A stretch of 33,491 bases of DNA from the NCBI GenBank assembly GCA_050252075.1, contig JBFWLP010000028.1:1-33491 (forward strand), in the 5' to 3' direction. Below are positions 15,433 to 23,313 of this stretch, in pieces; the first letter of the stretch is position 1, and each line of letters begins with the position of its first letter. Position numbers and translations under genes: made by a program. This stretch comes from JAAYGT01 sp050252075 (GTDB lineage Bacteria; Pseudomonadota; Gammaproteobacteria; Burkholderiales; Burkholderiaceae_B). The notes below the pieces were generated by a model. That model searched no databases. It saw only the letters and a program-made list of their open reading frames with translations, and was not told the origin of the DNA.

Positions 15433-17151
15433 CTAGCTAGGTTCGGTGCCATCACCCGGGAGTTTCCGGGCATTCTGAACAACGGCGGCCAACCGGGTTT
15501 GAAGACAAGGAAAATACAGGTATACACGGGTGCCCGTGTCCGGGGCAGAGGTGATGTGAATATGTCCGCTGGACTGCTGAACAAAACCATGAACCATGCT
15601 CAGACCCAGCCCGGATCCTTTGCCCACGTCTTTGGTCGTGAAAAAGGGTTCAAAGACATGCCTCAGCGTCTGCTCATCCATGCCGTGACCATTGTCGCGT
15701 ACCTCGACCATGTTGTAGTTTCCCGCAGGCAGTGTTGCGCCGTGCGCCACTGCCGACTGTTCATCAACGATGGCCGTGCGAAGGGTGACTATTCCGCCGT
15801 CGGGCATGGCATCGCGGGCGTTCAACAGCAAATTCAGCAGGGCGTTCTCAAACTGGCCGGCATCAAGCAACGAGGCGCCCGGCGGCTCGTGCAGCTTGAG
15901 CGCGAGCGTAATGTTCCCGCCCAGTGCGCGTTCGAACAGTAATCGGGTTCGGCGCACCAGCGTATTGATCTGGACCGGCTTGGGGTCGAGCACCTGTTGC
16001 CTGGAAAACGCCATCAGGCTGCGGACCAGGTCGGCACCGCGCCGGGCGGCGGTTTTGATATCGCGCGCCAGTTCGCGATGTTCTTCCCCATCAGGCAGTT
16101 CGTCGACCAGTTGGTCGGCGTTACCCAGAATTACGGTGAGCAGGTTGTTGAAGTCGTGGGCAATGCCGCCGGTCAGTTTCCCTACCGCTTCCAGGCGCTG
16201 TGCGTGGCGCAGTTGCTCCAGGTGGCGGATACGCTCGATGGCCACACGCACAAATTGGCAGATACGGTCGATCAGGGCCAGGTCGTCGGGCGAGGGTGCT
16301 TGCGCTTGCCTGTGGTACAGCGCGAAAGTGGCCAACACGTCACCGGTTAGTGTCAGCACCGGCGTTGACCAGCACGCGCGCATGCCCAGTACAGGCACCC
16401 AGCGGGAATAGGGCGCCCACAGCGGGTCGCACGTAATATCTGTAACGATCACGGGCTGTTTGCGGGAGGCCGCGGTTCCGCAGGAGCCCACCCCCTCGCC
16501 GATTGCGGCGTCGTGCACAAACCGGTTGAACTCTTCGGGCAGGCCCGGTGCCGATCCATGCCGAAGCCGGCCGTTTTCCACCAGTAGTACCGAACTGCAG
16601 CCATCTGAAATCAGGGTGTCCACCGTGCCGGTCACGTCGTCGAGAATGTCGGACAAGGGTTGCTGGGCGCTGACCTTGTCCAGGACACGGGCTTCCAGCG
16701 CCTGCAGCGCAAGTACCCGTTGCAGTTTGCGCTGCGCATCGGCCAACGCCTTTTCGGCCAGTTTGCTGTCGTGGATGTCGGCGGTAACCCCGAACCAGCG
16801 CACGATTTCACCGTCGGGGCCGAAGTGGGGATCCGCCGCCACATAGTGCCAGCGAAAATCATTGCCGGCGGCGTGAAACAGGCGGAACTCTGTGCGGTAA
16901 GGCGTTCTGGTTTGCGCCGCGTGCGTCCAGACCTGCAAGGTGGGGGCCTGGTCGTCAGGGTGCAGTACGTTCAGCCATCCTTTGTTGTTGATCGACTCTG
17001 CCGAGTGGCCGGTGTAATCCTGGAAGACATGGTTGACGTAATCGACCACGCCGTCGGGGGTGGCTGTCCATACCATGCAAGGCAAGGCCTGCGCCATGGC
17101 ATGTTGGCTGGGTGACAGCGTGGGCGATGGGCCGCCGGCCGGAGCATTCAT
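15433..17151 (-). CDS. PAS-GAF sensor histidine kinase
   Basis: This 572-residue cytoplasmic kinase starts at ATG 17151; the ribosome-binding site is weak. Order: PAS/PAC at about 18-135 (WTATPDGVVDYVNHVFQDYTG, GWLNVLHPDD), a GAF domain at about 150-315 (GEGVGSCGTAA, ending in LALIDRICQFVRVAIER), HisKA with H332 (GGIAHDFNNLLTVILGN) and HATPase (LLLNARDAMPDGG, GKGSGLGLSMVHGF). It has no receiver of its own; the next gene supplies one fused to EAL. The GAF with GSCG motif resembles sensors of redox or small ligands, but no ligand can be assigned. It is first in a three-gene leftward operon. Confidence 0.92.
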   Translation of the reverse strand: MNAPAGGPSPTLSPSQHAMAQALPCMVWTATPDGVVDYVNHVFQDYTGHSAESINNKGWLNVLHPDDQAPTLQVWTHAAQTRTPYRTEFRLFHAAGNDFRWHYVAADPHFGPDGEIVRWFGVTADIHDSKLAEKALADAQRKLQRVLALQALEARVLDKVSAQQPLSDILDDVTGTVDTLISDGCSSVLLVENGRLRHGSAPGLPEEFNRFVHDAAIGEGVGSCGTAASRKQPVIVTDITCDPLWAPYSRWVPVLGMRACWSTPVLTLTGDVLATFALYHRQAQAPSPDDLALIDRICQFVRVAIERIRHLEQLRHAQRLEAVGKLTGGIAHDFNNLLTVILGNADQLVDELPDGEEHRELARDIKTAARRGADLVRSLMAFSRQQVLDPKPVQINTLVRRTRLLFERALGGNITLALKLHEPPGASLLDAGQFENALLNLLLNARDAMPDGGIVTLRTAIVDEQSAVAHGATLPAGNYNMVEVRDNGHGMDEQTLRHVFEPFFTTKDVGKGSGLGLSMVHGFVQQSSGHIHITSAPDTGTRVYLYFPCLQTRLAAVVQNARKLPGDGTEPS

Positions 17152-17450
17152 AGAGCAAATAGCGAGCCTGAAAGGGAGTTCCTCACTGTATCACGATCGC
17201 GCGGCACATACGTATTTGTTGGCAGGCCGGCGAGTGGCTTACAGGCAAGGCCCGGCAGAGCATGGTTGGGGAAGCCGCTGTCCGGTGGCAAGGTGGCAGT
17301 GGTCCGGCATTTTATTGTCAAATAAGATAATAAGTTTACTTAAATACCGAATGTGATTGAAAGTCCGCAGTTCAGTATCGATCCTGATTTATTGGCTATT
17401 TCTCAGTTATAAATTTAGGGTAATTACTAGTCTCGTATGAGATATTTCCT

Positions 17451-17479
17451 TTGACGATTTCTTTTTACATCCCTACAAT
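17451..17479 (+). promoter_or_regulatory. Sigma70-type promoter of the badH-badI operon
   Basis: The -35 TTGACG (17451-17456) and -10 TACAAT (17474-17479) are separated by exactly 17 bases, close to consensus. Transcription would start near 17486, inside the palindrome at 17482-17495. The badH-like start codon follows at 17546. Confidence 0.7.
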
Positions 17480-17481
17480 AA

Positions 17482-17495
17482 GACAATATATTGTC
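17482..17495. promoter_or_regulatory. Perfect palindrome GACAATATATTGTC, likely MarR/BadR-type operator
   Basis: The 14-base palindrome sits just downstream of the -10 box and over the expected transcription start, an ideal position for a repressor. The MarR-family gene at 20307-20804 belongs to the same cluster and is the natural candidate. The palindrome is directly visible; the identity of its ligand protein is inferred. Confidence 0.65.
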
Positions 17496-17545
17496 ATAAA
17501 AGAACGTATGGCATGGCAGGGTTTGTGTTCATTCAAGGAGTCTTC

Positions 17546-18313
17546 ATGCGTAATCTCACGGATAAAGCTGTCATTGTGACGGGGGGCGGGGGTGGTATCG
17601 GCGGGGCGGCCTGCCGGCGGTTTGCCCTGGAAGGGGCCAAGGTCGCTGTTTTCGACATGAATCTGCAAGCCGCCCGAAGCGTAGCCCGCGAAATCAGCGA
17701 CCAGGGCGGCACCGCTGAAGCTTTTCAGTGTGATATCACGCAGCGCGATCAGGTGGATGCCGCCGTTGCCGATGCTCAGGCGCATTTCGGCCCCGTGGCG
17801 GTTCTGGTCAACAACGCCGGCTGGGATATTTTCAAACCGTTTGTCAAAACGGTGCCTTCCGAATGGGAAAAACTGATTGCCATCAACCTGGTGGGTGCGT
17901 TGCATATGCTGCACGCGGTATTGCCGGGCATGGCCGAGCGCAATTATGGCCGTATTGTCAACGTGGCGTCCGACGCGGCCCGTGGCGGCTCCTCCGGCGA
18001 GGCGGTTTATTCCGCCTGCAAGGGGGGGCTGGTAGCGTTGTCGAAAACGCTGGCACGCGAGCACGCCCGTCATGGCATCACAGTGAATGTTGTTTGTCCG
18101 GGCCCCACGGAAACCGCTCTGCTCGCCAGTGTGGCCGAGGGCGCCCGCGATCCTGCAAAGTTGCTCGATGCGTTCCGCAGCGCCATTCCTCTGGGTCGTC
18201 TTGGGCAGCCCGATGACCTGGCCAGTGCCATTGCCTTTTTTGGCAGTGATGATGCCGCCTTCATCACAGGACAAGTGGTGTCCGTGTCGGGCGGCCTGAC
18301 CATGCACGGCTAA
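17546..18313 (+). CDS. badH: SDR-family 2-hydroxycyclohexanecarboxyl-CoA dehydrogenase (BadH-like)
   Basis: The 255-residue protein starts at ATG 17546 after AAGGAG; the longer frame from 17513 lacks such a site. It has the classical short-chain-dehydrogenase layout: NAD-binding TGGGGGIG (residues 12-19), LVNNAGWD, and the catalytic YSACK (Y155, K159). From memory the overall sequence resembles BadH of Rhodopseudomonas palustris, notably NNAGWD, ASDAARGGSSGEAVY and TVNVVCPGPT. BadH oxidises 2-hydroxycyclohexanecarboxyl-CoA to the 2-keto thioester with NAD+. The badI-type gene downstream, which acts on exactly that product, supports the call strongly. It is first in a three-gene unit behind a promoter with an overlapping palindromic operator. 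Confidence 0.85.
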   Translation: MRNLTDKAVIVTGGGGGIGGAACRRFALEGAKVAVFDMNLQAARSVAREISDQGGTAEAFQCDITQRDQVDAAVADAQAHFGPVAVLVNNAGWDIFKPFVKTVPSEWEKLIAINLVGALHMLHAVLPGMAERNYGRIVNVASDAARGGSSGEAVYSACKGGLVALSKTLAREHARHGITVNVVCPGPTETALLASVAEGARDPAKLLDAFRSAIPLGRLGQPDDLASAIAFFGSDDAAFITGQVVSVSGGLTMHG

Positions 18314-18353
18314 CGTCCCGACTTCCCGAAACCCGACTTTCAAGGAGATCACT

Positions 18354-19136
18354 ATGCAATTTGAAGACCTTTTGTACGACGTTCGTAACGGCGTGGCCTG
18401 GATCACCATCAACCGCCCCGAGAAAATGAATGCCTTTCGCGGCCAAACCTGCGATGAGCTGATCAAGGCGCTGAACATGGCCGGCTACGATCGTCAGGTC
18501 GGCGCCATTGTGCTGGCGGGTGCCGGCGATCGTGCTTTTTGCACCGGCGGAGACCAGTCGGCGCATGACGGCAACTACGATGGCCGAGGCACCATAGGAT
18601 TGCCCATCGAAGAATTGCACACGGCGATTCGCGATGTTCCCAAGCCCGTGATTGCCCGGGTTCAGGGCTATGCCATCGGCGGGGGCAATGTGCTGTGCAC
18701 TATTTGCGATCTGACCATCTGTTCCGAAAAGGCTATTTTCGGACAGGTGGGTCCGAAAATGGGTTCTGTCGATCCGGGGTACGGAACGGCATTCCTGGCG
18801 CGGGTGGTGGGCGAGAAAAAGGCCCGCGAAATCTGGTACCTGAACCGTCGGTACTCGGGCCAGGAAGCCGTGGCCATGGGTTTGGCCAATGTGTGCGTGC
18901 CGCACGAACAGCTCGATGAAACCGTGCAGCAGTGGGCAGAGGAAATTTGCGAGCGCAGCCCGACGGCCATTGCCATTGCCAAACGCAGCTTCAATATGGA
19001 TACCGCGCATCAAAGCGGCATTGCCGGCATGGGCATGTATGCCTTGAAACTGTATTACGACACTGAAGAGTCACGCGAGGGCGTCAATGCCTTCAAAGAA
19101 AAGCGCAAGCCCGAGTTTCGCAAGTACGCCAAGTGA
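18354..19136 (+). CDS. badI: 2-ketocyclohexanecarboxyl-CoA hydrolase (BadI)
   Basis: This 260-residue crotonase-fold protein has a good AAGGAGAT ribosome-binding site. As I remember BadI of Rhodopseudomonas palustris, the match is very close along the whole length, including INRPEKMNAFRG, DRAFCTGGDQSAHDGNYDG, IARVQGYAIGGGN and GPKMGSVDPGYGTAFLARVV. BadI hydrolytically opens the ring of 2-ketocyclohexanecarboxyl-CoA to pimeloyl-CoA, the committed ring-cleavage step of cyclohexanecarboxylate and anaerobic benzoate degradation. The upstream badH-like gene makes its substrate. The pathway ligase (aliA) and hydratase (badK) are not in the window. Confidence 0.9.
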   Translation: MQFEDLLYDVRNGVAWITINRPEKMNAFRGQTCDELIKALNMAGYDRQVGAIVLAGAGDRAFCTGGDQSAHDGNYDGRGTIGLPIEELHTAIRDVPKPVIARVQGYAIGGGNVLCTICDLTICSEKAIFGQVGPKMGSVDPGYGTAFLARVVGEKKAREIWYLNRRYSGQEAVAMGLANVCVPHEQLDETVQQWAEEICERSPTAIAIAKRSFNMDTAHQSGIAGMGMYALKLYYDTEESREGVNAFKEKRKPEFRKYAK

Positions 19137-19142
19137 GCCGTC

Positions 19143-20303
19143 ATGTCCCTAGATACCGAAACCTTTGACATCCTGCTGTCGTCCATTCAGCGCTTCGTAC
19201 GCGAGCGGCTTGTTCCGGCGGAAGACTATCTGGAAGAGCACGACGAGGTGCCCGCCGACATCATTCAGGACATGAAGGCAATGGGCCTGTTCGGCATGAC
19301 GGTGCCGCAGGAGTACGGTGGTATCGGTTTGTCAGTGAGCCAGGAGGTTCTGGTCAATTACGAACTGGGGCGCACCGCGCCGGCGTTCCGCTCCGTGTTC
19401 GGCACCAATATCGGCATTGGTTCCCAGGGTATTCTTATCGACGGCACGCCGGAGCAAAAGGCGCAGTACCTGCCCGGCGTGGCCAGCGGTGAACTGATCA
19501 TGTCGTTCGCGCTGACCGAACCCGACGCAGGTACCGATGCAGCTTCCCTGAAAACCCGTGCGGAGCCCGATGGTGATCATTACGTGCTGAACGGTACCAA
19601 GCGTTACATTACCAATGCGCCCCGGGCGGCTGCATTCACGCTTATGGCCCGCACCGGCGGGCCGGGTGCAGGCGGGGTGTCGTCGTTTATTGTGCCGGCC
19701 GACAGCCCCGGGCTGTCGCTGGGCAAGAATGACAAGAAGATGGGCCAACGGGGTACCAAAACCTGCGACGTCATTCTGGATAACGTCCGTGTGCCGGCCG
19801 CGAACATTATCGGTGGGGTGCCCGGCCGGGGGTTTAAAACCGCCATGAAGGTGCTGGACCGGGGCCGTTTGAATATTTCAGCGGTGTCGTGCGGGCTGGC
19901 GTCGCGCATTCTCGATGAGTCGCGTCGTTACGCTCGCGAGCGCAAGCAGTTCGGCAAACCGATCGGAGAATTCCAGCTTATCCAGGGCATGCTGGCTGAC
20001 AGTCAGGCAGAGCTTCTGGCCGCCTGGTCACTGGTTCGCGAAGTGGCCGCGCTGTATGAGAAAAAGCCGGTTCAGGTTGCCGATCCCGACATTTCCATGC
20101 GGGTCTCTTGCGCCAAGCTGTTTGCCACGGAAATGGTGGGCAGGGTGGCGGATCGCGGGGTTCAGATACATGGAGGTGCCGGCTATATCAATGAATATCC
20201 CGTTGAGCGGTTCTACCGCGACGCGCGGCTGCTTCGTCTGTACGAAGGCACCACCCAGGTTCAGCAACTGATTATCGGCCGAGAGCTTCTGCGTCAGGAC
20301 TGA
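19143..20303 (+). CDS. Acyl-CoA dehydrogenase of the alicyclic-acid cluster
   Basis: The 386-residue flavoprotein has the three-domain acyl-CoA dehydrogenase layout: an N-terminal helical domain with EEYGG-like PQEYGGIGLS, a mid domain with ALTEPDAGTDAAS and GTKRYITNAP, and a C-terminal domain with ARERKQFGKPI, HGGAGYINEYPVERFYRDAR and the catalytic glutamate E368 in LYEGTTQVQ. It begins six bases after the badI stop. Two roles are plausible: cyclohexanecarboxyl-CoA dehydrogenase (AliB-like), feeding the ring pathway, or oxidation of the pimeloyl-CoA that BadI releases. Sequence alone does not separate these. The 3' end lies only three bases from the stop of the convergent MarR gene. Confidence 0.88.
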   Translation: MSLDTETFDILLSSIQRFVRERLVPAEDYLEEHDEVPADIIQDMKAMGLFGMTVPQEYGGIGLSVSQEVLVNYELGRTAPAFRSVFGTNIGIGSQGILIDGTPEQKAQYLPGVASGELIMSFALTEPDAGTDAASLKTRAEPDGDHYVLNGTKRYITNAPRAAAFTLMARTGGPGAGGVSSFIVPADSPGLSLGKNDKKMGQRGTKTCDVILDNVRVPAANIIGGVPGRGFKTAMKVLDRGRLNISAVSCGLASRILDESRRYARERKQFGKPIGEFQLIQGMLADSQAELLAAWSLVREVAALYEKKPVQVADPDISMRVSCAKLFATEMVGRVADRGVQIHGGAGYINEYPVERFYRDARLLRLYEGTTQVQQLIIGRELLRQD

Positions 20304-20306
20304 TCG

Positions 20307-20804
20307 TCAGGCCTCGGTGTCGTTGCCTGTGTCCAGGCGTTGCATATTGTTCAGCAGCTTCATCAGGTAGTGCAGCGTGTGTGTCATGTCGCCTACCGAG
20401 AACTCGTCCAGAGCCTGATCATAATAAGCGTGGATCTTGGGCGTTGCCTTGTTCCACCAGACATCGCGCCCGGAGTCCGTCATTTTTATCAGGCGAGAGC
20501 GCCGGTCATCGGGGTCGACTTCCACGCAAATATGCCCGTCGCGCTCCATCCGGCCGATCACGCCGGCCAGGTTCTGCCGGCTTACCATCAGATAGCGAGC
20601 CAGTTCATTCACCCCCATGCCGCGTTGCGCCTCTTGCCGGGATAACGCGCCCAGCACCGCCCACTGCTGGGTTGTCAAACCTTCGCTCTCCACCGCCCGC
20701 GACCCCGTCTTGTGCAGCATATTCGCACATTGATACAAACGGAAGAACAAGCGATTCGCAAGCTCCATCCGGGCAATATCTTTCGTGGACAATGTGACAG
20801 TCAT
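20307..20804 (-). CDS. MarR-family regulator, BadR-like
   Basis: This 165-residue protein has the MarR winged helix-turn-helix: LTTQQWAVLGALSR, GVNELARYLMVSRQNLAGVI, then the wing ERDGHICVEVDPDDRRSRLI. The N-terminal helix carries ANRLFFRLYQCANMLHKTG. It is convergent with the badH-badI-dehydrogenase operon, with only three bases between stop codons. In R. palustris, the MarR protein BadR represses alicyclic-acid genes and responds to 2-ketocyclohexanecarboxyl-CoA; the same role is inferred here, with the palindrome at 17482-17495 as the candidate site. Its own promoter region consists largely of repeat locus E, immediately upstream, and no clear palindromic operator is seen there. Confidence 0.87.
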   Translation of the reverse strand: MTVTLSTKDIARMELANRLFFRLYQCANMLHKTGSRAVESEGLTTQQWAVLGALSRQEAQRGMGVNELARYLMVSRQNLAGVIGRMERDGHICVEVDPDDRRSRLIKMTDSGRDVWWNKATPKIHAYYDQALDEFSVGDMTHTLHYLMKLLNNMQRLDTGNDTEA

Positions 20805-20818
20805 GGCAACTTGAAAAA

Positions 20819-20892
20819 TCGGGGTCAGAGTAAAATCGGGGTCAGAGCATTTTTCATTTTACTCTGACCCCAAGTTTTTGCTCTGACCCCAA
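20819..20892. repeat. GGGGTCAGAG repeat, locus E (two forward, two inverted copies)
   Basis: Forward copies lie at 20821-20830 and 20838-20847, inverted copies at 20862-20871 and 20881-20890 (periods 17 and 19). The base after the decamers runs T, C, T, C, the same order as in locus A. The element occupies most of the gap between the MarR start codon (20804) and the TonB receptor stop (20938), so it must overlap the MarR promoter or leader. Confidence 0.95.
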
Positions 20893-20937
20893 ATCGTTCA
20901 AATTGTTGCGCAGGGGTCTCCCCTGGGGTGCTGCGGC

Positions 20938-23091
20938 TTAGTATCTGAATGTGGCGCTAAGGTTGATGGTGCGCGGATCGCCTGCCTTGATGTAGTCGGA
21001 GTACTGATACATCCAGTATTTTTTGTTGGTGACGTTGTTGACGGCCAGGCGAAAGGTGGTGTCGTAGCCGTTGATCTGGGTTTCGTAGTTGGCGCCTATG
21101 TTAAACAGCGTGTAGGCATCGACATCGATATCGTTGGAAGGCCGAAGCGGTGTTGCGGCGGTGTACTTGGCATCGGCAAACAGCTGCAGGCCGGGTACGG
21201 CCGGCACGTCGTAGCCTACCTGCAGGGCCGCGACAAGGCGCGGCGACCCGGCTACCCGCTGGCCGATATTGTTCAGGCCTTTGCGGTACTCGGAATCGAG
21301 CAGCATGACATTGCCGCCGACGATCCAGTCGTTGCCCAGCTCAAACGAGGCGCCTGCCTCGATGCCCTGATACAGCGCTTCGCCGTCCTGCACCAGTTCG
21401 TTCGATGCGTTGGCATACTCCGCCGCTTTTTCAATACGAAACACGGCCGCCGTGGCCGCCCATCCGTCTTGTTCGGTTTTCACGCCCAGTTCGTACTGCC
21501 GGCTTTTTAAAGGATCCAGCAGGGTGTCCGCGTTGGAATAGAAGTTCGGTACCGTCTTGCCCGGTTCCAGCGACTCGACATAGCTTGCATAAACCATGGT
21601 TTGCGGGGACAAGTTGTACATGAGCGCCACCGTTGGTGTGATCACCCCGTTCTTGGTGTAACTGCTGTCTTTCTGGCCCGAAGGCAGGAACCCGCGCTGG
21701 CGGTAGTTGGTGTAGCGTACGCCGGCCAGCAGCGACCAGTTTTCCGAAAACGTCAATGTGTCGCTGAGATAGGCCGATTGCTGTTCGATGTCCACGGCGC
21801 GATACATGGCCAATCCATTGTCCATGGTGCCCGAGCTGTAGTAACTGTTCTGGTTCTGCTGCCACAACGAGCCTGTGCCAATTTTCTGGTAGAAGCCTGC
21901 GGCGGAATAGTCGTTGTGCTGCCCTTGCCACGACACGCCGGCGATCACGTCGTGTTTCACCGAGCCGGTGGTGAATTTTCCATCGAGCTGGGCTTGCCAG
22001 GAATTGAATTGATAATACTCGCCATAGTCCGAGCGGTAATCATCATAATTTCCTGCCGCATCCTGCAGGAAAATGACTTCTTCGTTGCGCCGCGTACGGG
22101 TAGTGGCGTGACTGAAATAAGTGCTCGCCGTCCAGTTGGGGGAAAGCTTGTACTTCAGTCCGGTAGAGAAATAGCGGAATTCATTATCCGCATATGTTCC
22201 CGGGCCGACCAGGCGACGGCTGTCATTGCGCACCGGATCCGGCAACGAGAACCCCGCCAGTTGTCCGGTGTAAATGGTGGGGTCTGCATCAATGGCATCG
22301 CGCTTCTGATACATGGCTTGCATGTCCCACGTCAGGCGTTCGGAAAGGCGTGCATCCAGCGCCAGCGACACGGCGTCGCGGTAAATTGAGCCTTTGTTGT
22401 AAGTATCGCCTTCCTCGTGGGTTGCATTCAGGCGATAACCGAACCAGCCGTTCTCTCCCACCCTGTCGCCCAGGTCAATGCTTTCGCGCCACAGGCTGCT
22501 GGACTTATAGCCCACCGTTACGTCACGTATCGGCTCATCTACCGGTTTGCGGGTCACATAGTTGATAACACCGCCCGGTGCGGCGTAGCCGTACATGAAA
22601 CCGGTTGCCCCCTTAAGCAATTGCACCTGATCCAGTTGCTCATAGGGTAGAGTGGTTACGTAGCTGATGAAGGGTTTACCGTCGATGCGATACCCGTTCT
22701 GCCAATCCAGAACCAGGCCGCGCACGCTCATGTAGTTTGCCCATGCACCGCTCTGGCTGCTGTTGTCCGTTACCGATGCGTCCAGTGCAAAGACATCGCC
22801 CAGTTTTCCCACCTGACGGCGATCCATGTCCTCGCTGGTCACCACCGTGGTGGAAAACGGCGTTTCCAGTTGCGTGCGATTACCCAGCGCGCCGCCGTCA
22901 ACATCGGCTTCCAGATGCTGCAAGGTCGTATCAATGGCTTTGGCCTTCACTGTTACTTTCGACAGCGTGGGTACGGGTGCTTCGGCTGCCGCCGTCTGGG
23001 CACCCACCGGCGCGCCGGCCAAAACGGCACTCAGAAGCGCGGCCAGCCGGGTTGGTCGCAAAAACTTATGGTTACTGTGCATGGTTTTCAT
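20938..23091 (-). CDS. TonB-dependent siderophore receptor (FhuE-like)
   Basis: The 717-residue outer-membrane receptor starts at ATG 23091, just after GGGAGCG; a longer frame to 23136 begins at the edge of the Fur box and is less likely. A signal peptide (about residues 1-32, ...LAGAPVGAQ) precedes the TonB-box-like LSKVTVKAKAID and a plug with ETPFSTTVVTSEDMD, MSVRGL and LLKGATGFMYGYAAPGG. The barrel ends in LSATFRY. It belongs to the ferric-hydroxamate/coprogen receptor branch, but the ligand is not determined. A symmetric Fur box lies about 45 bases upstream. It shares little local similarity with the receptor at 3628, so it probably serves a different siderophore. Confidence 0.92.
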   Translation of the reverse strand: MKTMHSNHKFLRPTRLAALLSAVLAGAPVGAQTAAAEAPVPTLSKVTVKAKAIDTTLQHLEADVDGGALGNRTQLETPFSTTVVTSEDMDRRQVGKLGDVFALDASVTDNSSQSGAWANYMSVRGLVLDWQNGYRIDGKPFISYVTTLPYEQLDQVQLLKGATGFMYGYAAPGGVINYVTRKPVDEPIRDVTVGYKSSSLWRESIDLGDRVGENGWFGYRLNATHEEGDTYNKGSIYRDAVSLALDARLSERLTWDMQAMYQKRDAIDADPTIYTGQLAGFSLPDPVRNDSRRLVGPGTYADNEFRYFSTGLKYKLSPNWTASTYFSHATTRTRRNEEVIFLQDAAGNYDDYRSDYGEYYQFNSWQAQLDGKFTTGSVKHDVIAGVSWQGQHNDYSAAGFYQKIGTGSLWQQNQNSYYSSGTMDNGLAMYRAVDIEQQSAYLSDTLTFSENWSLLAGVRYTNYRQRGFLPSGQKDSSYTKNGVITPTVALMYNLSPQTMVYASYVESLEPGKTVPNFYSNADTLLDPLKSRQYELGVKTEQDGWAATAAVFRIEKAAEYANASNELVQDGEALYQGIEAGASFELGNDWIVGGNVMLLDSEYRKGLNNIGQRVAGSPRLVAALQVGYDVPAVPGLQLFADAKYTAATPLRPSNDIDVDAYTLFNIGANYETQINGYDTTFRLAVNNVTNKKYWMYQYSDYIKAGDPRTINLSATFRY

Positions 23092-23135
23092 ATCGCTCCC
23101 TTGAACTTTGGAAATATTTTGAGCGAATTTTAGCA

Positions 23136-23164
23136 TTGATAATGCAAATAGGAATTATTATCAA
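23136..23164. promoter_or_regulatory. Fur box upstream of the second TonB receptor
   Basis: The site is bounded by the inverted hexamers TTGATAAT and ATTATCAA. Its minus strand contains TGATAATAATTCCTATTTG, which matches the first Fur box (2075-2093) at 17 of 19 positions. It lies between the receptor and the divergent cytochrome c gene, so iron could control both. Confidence 0.75.
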
Positions 23165-23210
23165 TAGTGTTATTTCTGATGCAAGAACTCCGCACCGCAA
23201 GACTGGTCCC

Positions 23211-23268
23211 GTGCCCCGGCGGGGCACCGTGAAGTGGCCAGGCCGGCCGGATGCCCGCGGCCGGCCTG
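23211..23268 (+). promoter_or_regulatory. Two G+C-rich hairpins upstream of cytochrome c
   Basis: The first is GTGCCCC-GGC-GGGGCAC (23211-23227). The second has perfect 10-base arms, CAGGCCGGCC (23239-23248) and GGCCGGCCTG (23259-23268). Neither is followed by a run of T, so intrinsic termination is unlikely. They fall between the Fur box and the cytochrome c start codon and may be regulatory or merely structural. Confidence 0.5.
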
Positions 23269-23313
23269 AAGAGGGGATACACTAGCAGCGTCTGAATATG
23301 GAAGCAAAATCGT

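Larger units (their letters stand above)
17152..17545. other. 394-base divergent intergenic region upstream of the bad-like operon
   Basis: No gene is supported here. The left part is G+C-rich; from about 17310 it becomes A/T-rich. It contains TTATTGTC near 17312, which resembles a half of the operator at 17482-17495, and the sigma70-type promoter at 17451-17479 for the rightward operon. The leftward kinase operon must also start here, but no clear promoter was found for it. Confidence 0.7.

Noticed and set aside
17465..18478. 337-residue minus-strand frame over the badH-like gene
   Set aside because: It would run through the promoter and operator and has no domain; the SDR motifs are on the plus strand.
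3539..20892. Insertion-sequence ends (the repeat loci treated as remnants of one transposon)
   Set aside because: No transposase fragment lies between any two loci, no target duplications are evident, and the spacing between loci is far too varied.
23211..23268. Rho-independent terminators upstream of cytochrome c
   Set aside because: The hairpins are strong but no T-run follows on either strand.
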